Of a stretch of DNA of 64,000 bases, positions 45,791 through 56,000 are shown one piece after another (the first letter of the stretch is position 1; each line of letters begins with the position of its first letter). The position numbers were made by a program, and so were the translations under genes. A model generated the notes under the pieces. The model made no database searches. It saw nothing but the letters and a program-made list of their open reading frames with translations, and was not told the origin of the DNA. The stretch is from Rehmannia glutinosa (Eukaryota > Streptophyta > Magnoliopsida > Lamiales > Orobanchaceae), in assembly GCA_016081115.2 (NCBI GenBank), contig JABTTQ020003039.1, forward strand, positions 665,574-729,573, given 5' to 3'.

Positions 45791-46618
45791 GGTAAAATCA
45801 AAAAATTTATCTGGCGATGCCTCCACAATATCCTTCCTACTGCTGACAATCTTATAAAGAGAGGATTGACGATTGATCCTATCTGTAAAGTGTGTGGTGA
45901 GGCCAATGAAAGAATGGAACATATATTATTTCACTGCTCTAGAGCTCAACTGGTTTGGAAGCTCGCACCTGTTCATTGGGACGGCCTTAAGGCTGAATCA
46001 GCAAAGTTTGGAATTTGGTGGTTTGTTATCTGTAAAATTCAATGGGATTCGGTAGCTGAGAAGAGAGCCCAATTATCTTGTTACATTCTTTGGTGGCTGT
46101 GGAAGACTCGCAACCTCTGGATTTTTCAACAAACAAGCATGCCCGAACATATGATTGTGGCAGCGGGTCTGCAGGAGTGGGTAGAATTTTGTGAAGTTAA
46201 TTCACCTACCCTTGGCCTCTGAATTTGGTGGAGTCTGTCTGGGTAGGGTGATCTCTGTGTCATCAGTGCTATTAGGCTCCTCTCCACGGTGGCATTGTAA
46301 TCATGCTAATCACGACAGAATCTATGATAAAGCTTCTCCTTATCAGTGGAAGTCTGGTTGGTGGGGTGGTTGTTATTAGTGATAGTGTTTACTAATCTTC
46401 TCTTTATGTTTTTTGTGTTTTGCTAGTGGTTGTTTTTCAGGAAGTGGAATTATGTACCACATAGCTTATTCCTGAATCCTAGGCCAAATTGATAATTTGG
46501 TTCTTCTTTAATCTGTTTTGGTTGATCTCACTTTGTCTCAAAGGATTGTCGATCAAAGGATCGCGGATGTAATGTTCTGTGAGTTTATAAAATTCCTATC
46601 GTTTCAGTGAAAAAAAAA
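45791..46618 (+). mobile_element. 5'-truncated LINE, zf-RVT end
   Basis: The open frame to 46222 contains KIKKFIWRCLHNILPTADNL, the zinc-binding block CKVCGEANERMEHILFHCSR (C-x2-C ... H-x4-C) and WWLWKTRNLWIFQQ, the C-terminal zf-RVT region of plant L1-type ORF2 that lies after reverse transcriptase. About 400 bp of non-coding 3' sequence and an A9 tail (46610-46618) follow. All upstream LINE sequence is missing, which is usual for incomplete reverse transcription. It lies within the right arm of the 43491-46639 foldback, which resumes directly after the tail. Confidence 0.82.
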
Positions 46619-46639
46619 CCTATTACAATTGGAGATGCC

Positions 46640-46930
46640 GTAATAATCTTTTTACTTTATTGACAATTTCTAAGGGCATCCACAACATAGAGGTTTTTTT
46701 TTTTTTTTTTGGGGGGGGGTGAGGGGGTGGTGTTGGGGGAGGTATTTGGAGTTAAAAATCTGAGTCCATTGGGAACAATGAGTTTGAGGTTTGTGAAAAA
46801 AACCGTTTCGTGCCCACAGGCCTGGGTTTTTTTTTTTAAAAAAAAAAGAAACAATTGGGACGTTTGTCACACCACTTCTAAATTTAGAACTTTGCAAACA
46901 GCAAAAGTACTCCAATTTGTTGTTGCCTTT
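46640..46930. other. Homopolymer-rich spacer
   Basis: It starts with another AAGGGCATCCACAAC end fragment (about 46672), then T17-G9 and GGGGG-rich tracts (46693-46740) and T/A runs (46829-46850). No gene is visible. The G tracts could form a quadruplex. Confidence 0.5.
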
Positions 46931-47116
46931 GTTTTGCCTTGTTGTTAAGCTATGAATCTAGATTGGACAATCAAAATCCTATTGGTTTTACTAATTCAAA
47001 TGGCTCCATTGCCATTGCCAGTATTGCTACTCAAAATCAATCAAGGAGAAACAATTTTAATCACAACTTTTCAACTGGAAGAGGAAGAGGAAATCGTTTG
47101 AACCAATACCCTGCCA
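46931..47116 (+). pseudogene. Copia gag fragment, upstream half
   Basis: The frame to 47116 reads LLSYESRLDNQNPIGFTNSN and SRRNNFNHNFSTGRGRGNRL, the linker and Arg/Gly-rich stretch that precede the CCHC knuckle in plant copia gag. It is interrupted by the element 47117-48338 and continues at 48339. Confidence 0.65.
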
Positions 47117-47330
47117 GGGTTAGTCTCTGTTAGACCGTCTAACGGATCTAGATCCATCAGACGGGTCTAAATATCCTACCCATCTCGCAAATCTGACCCG
47201 AATCCGCGAAAAAATAAAAAAAAAAGACTCCAAACAATCCATAGCCCATCAAATCCGCTTCTCAAAATCCTCAATCACCATATCCGCCGCTCCATACAAT
47301 CTCGATGACTTCAAGAAAGGGATATGAGAT

Positions 47331-47588
47331 TACAGGGTGGGTAGCACCAATAGAGTGCTTCATGGCCTGTCCAGTGGCTTTGTTGATCAAAGCAAAGTTG
47401 GGGAACCCCTCCTCATCCTTCACTCTCGTGCTCAACTTCTCATCCTTTATCCAGTGCTGCGATTATTAATTAAATCCTCAAATTTACAATCCTTTTCAGA
47501 TGAAAGAAAAAAGAAAAAACAAAGAACTATTATTCACCTGTAAAGGGTCAGACGGATTGGAGCGGGCAAGAATAACCTTACCCCAACC
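47331..47588 (-). pseudogene. Captured fragment of a Euonymus-type (ricin-B-like) lectin gene
   Basis: On the minus strand, 47588-47538 reads GWGKVILARSNPSDPLQ followed by a GT donor. After an AT-rich intron, a CAG acceptor at 47457-47459 leads into HWIKDEKLSTRVKDEEGF and then FALINKATGQAMKHSIGATH to about 47331. Both pieces and the intron position correspond to the start of the EUL domain of plant nucleocytoplasmic lectins, which bind glycans and respond to stress. Only about 60 of roughly 150 domain residues remain and coding stops matching at 47330, so it is not a functional lectin. An intact intron shows the fragment was taken as genomic DNA, not from mRNA. Confidence 0.75.
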
Positions 47589-47664
47589 CATCAAACAATA
47601 GAATGACATTTTTTTTCCTGAACTTCCTTTTGCAGTAGCAGAGTATTTGAAGACGAAGCACTAA

Positions 47665-48290
47665 ATGATACAAGTATTAGTATCAGCTAATACTTTTATG
47701 GAGAAATACTAATACATTTTATAAGAAAAACTAATACTTTGCAGGAGCACTACTAAAATAATCTCTAGGAAATTACTAATACTTTTCCAAGGAATAGCTA
47801 ATACATTTCGGGAGAAAAATTTAATTATATTCAGGGAAATTACTAAAATACTCTCTAGGGAACTATTAATATTTTTTCGAGGAGCTACTAATACTTTTTG
47901 AGGATCCTGCTAATACGTTTTGAGTATATTCAGGAGAAAATACTAAAATACTCTTCAGGGAACTACTAATACATTTGTAAGAATCGCTAATACTTTTTAG
48001 AAGGACGACTAATACTTTTCAGAAGGACTGTTAATACATTTCGGGAGAAAAAATTAATTATATTCAAGGAAACTACTAAAATACTCTCCAGGGAACTACT
48101 AATACCTTTTCGAGGAACTACTAATACTTTTTTGAGAGACTGCTAATACATTTCGGGAGTATATTTAGGAGAAATACTAAAATACTATTCAGGGAACTAC
48201 TAATACATTTCAGAAGAAGCTAATACTTTTTAGAAGGACGGCTAATACTTTTAAGAAGGACTGTTAATACCAGTGGTCCCTGAAAACCAC
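47665..48290. repeat. Minisatellite of TACTAATACTTTT units
   Basis: About 25 diverged units of 20-30 bases with the core (A/G)CTACTAATAC(A/T)TTT, interspersed with GGGAGAA and AAATACTCTCCAGGGAACTA, fill this stretch. A higher-order period of about 190-200 bases is visible (blocks starting near 47800, 48030 and 48140). Confidence 0.8.
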
Positions 48291-48338
48291 TAAAACACCA
48301 CTGCTAATATTCGGGAATGCCAAGGTCCACGGGTCGAT

Positions 48339-48535
48339 CCGTTTAATAGGTGTAATTCAAGTTAGATGGTCTACATGTTTTTGTGATACCCTAAAGGAGG
48401 TAGAAACTTTGGAATAGGCAATTTTAGAGAAAGAGGAGGAGAAAGGTCCTCATAACACCAGATTCATGTGCCAAATTTGTGGATACACAAATCATACAAC
48501 TGACAGGTGCTGTTGGTTAAAAAGTTTTTATTGGA
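48339..48535 (+). pseudogene. Copia gag fragment, zinc knuckle half
   Basis: After the interruption the frame gives an Arg/Gly-rich run and then CQICGYTNHTTDRC (about 48470-48512), a C-x2-C-x4-H-x4-C nucleic-acid-binding knuckle. Homology ends near 48535 and no protease or integrase follows, so only gag was retained. Confidence 0.7.
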
Positions 48536-48539
48536 TCAA

Positions 48540-51500
48540 ATAAATCATAGCCATTAGTTAAAAAATTATCTTAGTATAAATAAAGATATGTTAGAATTTT
48601 AAATACAAATATTCGAATTAATTCATATATATTTCAAATCGAATAAGAATCAATTTTTATATTTAAATATTAAAACATTTGTATAAAATATTCTACGCAA
48701 ATGAAGCTAATACAAATAAATTATATTTTTATTCTGCTCGATTTGATTTGTTTATAGCCTAATTGGTTGGAGATGGGGTGTTGTACATAGCTCATCAAGA
48801 GAAAAAAGTGGGTTGAGATGAAAGTAGGCGAGCGCCTCGAGCGCCTACAATAAATAAATAAAAAAAGAAAAAATTCAGTAAAGGCGCTAAAATAGCCCCT
48901 TAAACCCATCCCATTGACATAATGGGCAAGGGTAGGGGCAAGTTTCTCCGTTGGGTTCGGGGCGTTCTCTGTTGGGTGGGGCATTTACCCTATCATACAG
49001 CCCCAACCCTCATGAGCCAGGCATAATTCCTTAGGTGCACTTGAATAGTTGAATTGAATGTCTACAAAACACACCAGTTACAAATTGAGCAAATAAATAG
49101 TTGTTCCAAGTTCATAATTTGACTCCAAAGAGGACTTTATAAGGCAATAATACCCTTCATTGCGCCCGTCAACCTGTTTGCGCTACAAATTATATTGCTC
49201 GGTTAAATTATTTGGGCATCCTATCATTTGACACAAAAAGATTTCCTTTCTACTAATAGATTACCAGACAGAAAACAAATAAAATAGTTCTCTATTAAGT
49301 CAGCCAGTTTCATACAGTTAACTCTTTCAGTAAATGAGTAGCCCCAACAACTAAGATTCAGATACATCATAAAATTCATTCACAAGTGTAAAGAAGCTAT
49401 ATACATACAAGTAATAGAGTTGGTAAACAACTGAAGAAAAATCTCGAAGTCAGCAAAACAGATGCCTTACAACCCTAAATCAAATCAACAGGAGGATATG
49501 ATGCGTCATTAGGTAAAATCTGGAAAGAAAAAAAATGAGAAGCTGTTTTTGAGCTTTGTTTCACATTGTGCTCGAGGTTGGACATGGAAACATGTTCTTT
49601 TGTGGAGGCAAACTTCAAAGAACATGTCACTGTAACTTTAGAATTCCACCTCCAGACATTGACATTACGTTCCTGGTCATACTCAAACAGCTGCAAATAG
49701 AAAGTAGATTAGTCTTAGTTCTATATACAGTTCAATCATTCAAGATACTTCACTGCCAAAAGTACTACTATGTCTCTTCAACAAACAGTGTCTTATGTAG
49801 AGGAAACTTCACGATATACAATTTTGTATTAAGATAGCTTCGGATGGTGAACTGAGAGACCTTTCTAGAAAATGTTATAACCTAGAATCAATTGGCTTCA
49901 TATTGAGAATGCTCATGAATGACAAATTGTCGAATTGATACAGTAATATTAAATCTCATGATACTTGAGGGAACTTACAGTGAAAATGGGGAAAAAGATG
50001 GTGCAAATACAGATGCATCATTAAAGAAGCCTGAACCAAAAGCTTGTTAAACAGTACAAAATCAAAATTCAATGTAATTAAATATTTTCTCTAGGATTGA
50101 AATCAGTCTGCGAAGTTTTGTTTTGTTGCAAAGACTGTTCTCTCTAAAAGGGGTGTACTTTGCTGCTTGAATGACTTCAGGTTTAATCTAATGATATTCT
50201 CTCCAACCTCAGGCAGGTTATTTCCCTTTCTCCTGCATTCAACCATTGTACATGCACTTACATTTTTGCACAAGCACCATGCATTTCAGTTACAATATAT
50301 ATCAACTGTGTTGAAACATATTCAACCTTTCGAAAGATAAGGTGACTCATTAACACCTGATACACATCTCTAACATTAAACCAGAACTTAAAAATAAAAT
50401 AACAAACCAGATCTTATCTCGTATCATTGTCCAGATATAAAATATCATTTCTTAGTCAAGCAATACGTAAATTCTAATGGCAAATTCAGGCCATACATTT
50501 TAAGATTACCTACTATTAGCTTGTCAACTACTGTGAATAACATGTGTCTCGATTAACCATGTCAAATGCTGAAAATCTCTAAGTGACATATGTTACTATA
50601 CTATTCTCTAATGTAGCAAACTGAAAATTCTACACTGAGCAGTGAGATTATCCTATGCAAGAGGTATTGTAATGTATGGCACCCAATCGCCAATTGTGAA
50701 GAGTATATGAACAGGGTACGACTCACCAGACAAGGCACAATGCCGAGTATGTTTTTGCAACTTCCACATCATATTTGTGTAATACAGGCATATGATTATA
50801 TGAAAATAAGATCTAATCAACAATACACTAGGACCTCTAGTACTTAAAAGAGGTTGATTTCTACTAGAAAAACATTACATGGATTAATGGAGAGGGAAAA
50901 ATTGAAAAAGTAAACTGTTATGAGATGAGAATGAGCTAGTACCCAATTTGGCTGCTGACGACAACGCAGTTAGAAAATCAAATGCAATATCAGCAATAGA
51001 TTGACCACTTTATATGACCCCAAAGTTTCGACTAAATTTTCAACCAAAATGTTCAAATAGATATTTGAATCCTGCTCATTTTCCATGAATAGAAAAATGA
51101 ATAAACTGCACAAAACCTCACTATCAAAAGAAAGGAGAAAACTTAAAGGAGTTCAGATAACTGCCATGGTCGCAACAGAATAGATGCTCAAATTTCAGCA
51201 AAGACAAGCAAAAATTATGTACTCAACAAAATTTATCCATATTATGAGCTCTATGATTCGTGCAATGGGAGAAAAACCCATGCACTACGATAAGTATTAT
51301 GTGTAAATGCTAAGGGTACTCTTGCCTATGTTATACTAAATTACTAATAGTCTGTTTATTTATGGATGATGTCATCATTTTCTATGGCATTTTTTATCTT
51401 ATCCTCTTTCAATCAAACTGAGCTCAACAATTTCTTAGTAGAAAGTTTCAAAGAAAATAATAAATGCTTTTTTCCCCATACTAGCATAACAAAGTGCAGA
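48540..51500. other. Long spacer downstream of the helicase gene
   Basis: No gene is supported. 48755-49010 is a CCCA/GGGT-rich block with a GCGAGCGCCTCGAGCGCC palindrome-like stretch, probably a MITE scrap. Minus-strand frames such as 49475-49696 have no recognised product. Part of 49450-53051 could be 3' UTR or UTR introns of the helicase gene, but no splice evidence was found. Confidence 0.4.
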
Positions 51501-51542
<42 letters not shown>

Positions 51543-51564
51543 TAATAATAATAATAATAAATAA
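51501..51564. repeat. (AAT)n microsatellite
   Basis: About 20 AAT units with one or two AAAT interruptions. Confidence 0.95.
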
Positions 51565-52490
51565 AGGAGTAAATAAATAAATCTGGATCACATTGTATCA
51601 TCTTTTAGATCGTGGATTTGTGATGAGCAAAAATCAATGTTACTGTTACATTTGACTTAGACTGAATGGTACACCAAAGGGCGTTAAAAATAACTAGACG
51701 ATTGCAGGCACTAGTGAGGTCAATTAAGTCACGATATTACTGACAAACATCAAACTCGGATGTCGGATGAAGGAACCGGCGCTTTCAGAAAAATAATTGA
51801 AACAAAAAAACATTTTTATACTGCGATTTTACTCTCTTGACAATAGCATAGCCAAACAAATTGCATGCGTGAGAGGAAAAGGAAAAACTAAGTACATGTA
51901 AACGTGAACCCTTCTAAAACACACACAGATACACAGACCAGAATATAAAGGAGGGAGGGAGGGTGAGCATACTTTTTAAGGTAAATAGTTGAATTATTCA
52001 AGAGTCTTCTCTGAGTCGAGATCAGCAGGTCACTAGCAACTACTGTTAGATGATTGTTTTGAGAAACCTGAGAAAGGGCCATGACAGAGAATATAGCCGT
52101 TTAAATACTGAAGACAACAGCACCAAACAAGACTACACAATCAGATGTGGAAGCCCTCTTTGTAACTGCTCCACGCGGTATTCTTCGAATTATGTCATCC
52201 CCAAGCTACTGCTACAAATATAAGTTTATGACTTTCTGTTCAGCAAGGAAACATATAAGTTTGTTTTGTTTCATTAAACCAACAAACTAAAGCATGCTAA
52301 AGTGAACGAAAGCATTCAGATTAAATTTCTGGTAGTATTTGCTATTATAGCCAAATTGAATTGGCATGTTTAACGAAGGAGAAATTTAAGGAAAGATGCA
52401 AGGCAACCCAGCATTTGATTCATGCCGTTCTAATCCTCCACCATGTCAGATAAGCTATTAGAAAATTCAATTGTATGTCCAGTATGCATG
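51565..52490. other. Spacer, no gene recognised
   Basis: The minus-strand frame 52082-51888 (starting MALSQVSQNNHL) matches nothing I recognise. It could be UTR of the helicase transcript. Confidence 0.4.
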
Positions 52491-52494
52491 TATG

Positions 52495-52496
52495 GT

Positions 52497-52551
<55 letters not shown>

Positions 52552-52564
52552 GGGTGGGTGGGTA
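52495..52564. repeat. Compound (GT)n(GA)n(GGGT)n microsatellite
   Basis: About 13 GT, 14 GA and 4 TGGG units lie in direct succession. Length variation between individuals is likely. Confidence 0.95.
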
Positions 52565-53051
52565 TTGTTTAGGCTTCAACTGATACACCAATAGAATACA
52601 GGATTTTCAACCTTGATGACGTAAACAATATTAAAAAGACTATTCTGTTTTCTTCTTTCATAATGCGATAAACGTAGTTCTGTTATCTTCTTTTATAAGA
52701 GGGAGGTGGAAGGAGTTATTTAATAGTTAGAAGTTTGAGTCCTGGGAAAGGCCGTCGATTTAAAGGTATTTTGAGGGCATTCTGAAGAAGCTTTAACAAA
52801 CTGTCTAATAGGCACATGCAACCCAAATGAATATCGTATCATAATTTAGTTTCCTAAATGTAGGCAACTTCACAAGATTCGCACATAGAACTGTTACTTA
52901 AAGAACTCTCTCATGCTGGAGAAACCCTAGGTACCCCAGACACTAAAACCCTCGAAAAGAAAAAGATTATGCAAACCAAGAACAATCAATTGAATTTCTC
53001 CAAAATAAATAATGGGACTTACAGGTTATTTTCAACCTCCACAAAGCTGGT

Positions 53052-56000
53052 CTATCTCATCACCTCATAAGCAGAAGGCACGTCATGCAATGGATGCCCT
53101 TTTGATTTCTTTCAATAATCCTCCTTGCAAGAGGAACTTGCTTACCAACAGCAAAAACAAAGGCTTTTCCCTTACCTCCAGCACCTCGGGCAGTTCTCCC
53201 AACACGACGTACATATTCACTTGGATCACGGGAAAATCAAAGAGCACTACATGATCTACACCTGCAAAGTCCATTCCTCGGGACGCTCTGCAAAATATGG
53301 CAAAGGATCAGTATCTTTTAATTTTGTCATCAATTCAAAATTGAGTTACAAAATCATATACATACATAAATATAGCATGAAAAGTTGAATACAACAAAAG
53401 TTAAAAAGGTTTGAGGTAACCAGAAGGGGAAAAAAAAAGGAAAGCATATTATACCTATCTGTGCAAACTAAGAACATGGAAATGTTATTAGTCGGAAAGC
53501 TACTGAAATTCTTCCAGATTTGCAAGCCTTGATTCTTGTTCCAAAGCAGCATGGAATGGTAAGACTTTTGTACAATTTTCTTTCCGATCAAGGCGCTTTA
53601 ATGCATTTTCAACTTTTCTGCATGTTTCAATCTGCATATGGCACAGAACCAACTATTTCAGAATAAAGACTCAATCAGTATACTGTTGAAAGACAGTTGA
53701 ACAGTTGCCCATATGATTTTGAAGACTACCTTGTTACAGAATACAATTGTCTTCGTCCCAGGACTTTCTTCAACAAGTCGCAGCAGAGCATTTTCTTGTT
53801 GAGAAAAGCTGTATCAGGAGTCCTTTCAGCTTTTCGTCTCCACTGCAATCTATAAGAATCTAGACACCAAAAGTAATCAGAAAGTAGAAAATCTACTCAT
53901 TTATTCCCCAAAACAGGTAATACTCTAGCATCTGTAACAGATTACACATAAAAATGCCAATATTTACTTTTAATTAGACAAAATAGATCTGACGTCTACT
54001 AATAATAGTCTGGTGACCCAGATACATTTGAGCGGGAAGGAATGAAATCTAGTGCAGCTATCTTTCCAGGTATTGATATAGGATGGCCAGGTCATATTTG
54101 CTTTTATTTAGTTCTGTCAACTGCCTGATACCACATAAGTGGCACAAATCTTTATTTAGTTCTATCAACTGCTTGACACCACATAAGTGGCACAAATATT
54201 TAGTATTTAGCATAGAAAAGTCATGCACAGTCAGCCTGTTTTGCACCAAGCTATATTCATTTGAGAAGCAGGAGACGTGGACTCATTTATGGTCATTTTA
54301 GAAGGAGCGATTTGAAACAAACACATCTAAGTGACCTGCATCATATCAAAATGCAAGAGGAAAGTGGAAATATAAGTAAATTAACAATTTAAATTTGTCA
54401 GCTCAAACTCATTTGCCAAAGAACTAGTAATCATAACGAAGAGCGAGGAGATAAGATACTCAACCTTCTTGGAAAGGGGATATCTACAGAGAACGATCCC
54501 AATACAATAAACAATATAATAGGAATTAAAGTGACTGAAGAAGCATCAAATACTTCTTTTATTTTCTTCTCTAGGTCTCCATATAAGAATTCAGTCACTA
54601 AATTTCCAATTTATGGTGCTTTGCGTTGCTGGCTGTTTTGGAAGTCATGTCTTTCAGAAACATGAGCTGGATAGTTTCCCATCGTCCACCTTCTATCATA
54701 GTACAACATCAAAGAAAAAAGGATTTATATGTATATACCTCTTCCAATCTGGGGCTTGTGCGGTGCATACCAGGACCCATTACAACCTCACAATCAGGGA
54801 AAACTTCAACTAGTTTGTTGTATATCTCTACAGGTAGTGTGGCTGTTACAAATAAATACTGGGCTGTTACAGGTGCCGAGCTGACCAAACTTTGCAATGC
54901 AAGTTCAAAATCTTCATCTTTGTAGAGTATATCCACCTCATCCAGAACGGCGCTGAAGCAAAAGAATTTCACAATAATGAAGCAAGTCACAAGAAAATGT
55001 GCCGTTTTGAAGAAGAAAACCAAGGAAAAACATCAAACATGATGCAGATACAACATCTTTCCCTTTCCAAAAATGTGGGGCAAAAGCAATGAATAGAAAT
55101 AAGTCGTTGAGAGTGTTCTTGAGGCCCTAAGTAGGCCAGGACTTATGACTAAATATTCAACCCAACCAGGCAGCCATACTGCCAAACTTTAGACAATAAC
55201 ATATAAACTTTAAAGCACACTCAAAATATGAAACCATAAAAACTTTTAGCTTTCATTCCATATATTGGACTAGTCTCGGTGACTACTTCGTTGGATTACG
55301 TTTAATAAATTTACATGTACTTGAATAAAGCTTTATCTGTAGATTAGTCTTCATCCCACTTACCTGATTTTTCATTTACTTAATTTTCATAAATTAATTT
55401 CTTATGACACAATTATAGTGCAGGGTTCAATGACGTCTGAGGAGAAGTAGCGGACTAGTGACCACTAACCTCAATTCTATTTGTCCAGTTCAAGGTATAA
55501 AATAATTGTTAAAACATTTTGCATGTTTGAGAAATAAAAAATCTGACAAGGGAAACTGTTCCCTGTCCTAAGCGAAATAGATCTTAAAAAAAAAAAAAAA
55601 GAAAAATGGACACAAGTAATGAAAGATGAGAGTATATTGCTTGTTGCAAAACACTATAATACATAAGTCCCACGGAAGTTCATAATGATCGTAAAGAGAT
55701 TCTTTTCAAAACATATTTAAGGAAAATAAAAAATAACAACCCTCTTAGATCAAATGTATATCTAAAAAAGAAGGCGTTCTGGACGATACAAAATTGCAGC
55801 AGAATGGAACGCATACATATTTTTAGATTTAGACTTTCTTTATAGGATCCCCCAATAAGAGCAGGTTTGATAGTTTATTTTAATAGTTCATTATGAAATT
55901 CATGTGTCAAAGAAAATGAGACAGTTATTTTTCGCAACTCTTGAATTTAATGAAAATAAAATTAAAAATAACAATGATAATTACTTAAGAAAAATTACAT

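Larger units (their letters stand above)
43491..46639. mobile_element. Large foldback element (about 3.1 kb) with GGCATCTCCAA termini
   Basis: The ends are GGCATCTCCAATGGTAATAG and an inverse copy (CTATTACAATTGGAGATGCC), and the inversion continues for hundreds of bases. Examples are GCATCAAAAGTAAAAA (43550 versus the complement at 45748-45766), ACAACTTTTTTAT (43600 versus 45710) and AGAATTGTTGTTG with GAAAAGAATTGAAGTG (44245-44275 versus 45376-45415). The centre lies at about 44600-45200. The left arm holds a MITE (43733-43966) and the right arm a LINE (45791-46618). Target duplications could not be defined, so the superfamily is open. Confidence 0.72.
47117..48338. mobile_element. MITE-like element carrying a captured gene piece and minisatellite
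   Basis: The left terminus contains TTAGACCGTCTAACGGATC followed by ATCAGACGGGTCT. The right terminus has GGGTCGATCCGT and TTAGATGGTCTACA, so TAGACC(G/A)TCTAAC and the ACGG(G)TC boxes are in inverted orientation. The flanks both contain ATACCCT (47106-47112, 48382-48388), a likely but imperfect target duplication that would make the true ends slightly wider. Inside are a lectin gene fragment (47331-47588) and a tandem repeat (47665-48290). It resembles the plant MITE group with GAGACGGTCTCACGG-type ends. There is no transposase. Confidence 0.6.

Noticed and set aside
47331..47588. A functional lectin gene
   Set aside because: Only two partial exons covering less than half the domain are present, with no start, stop or remaining exons.
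51413..51601. Tyr/Leu-rich membrane peptide frame
   Set aside because: It is the complement of the (AAT)n microsatellite.
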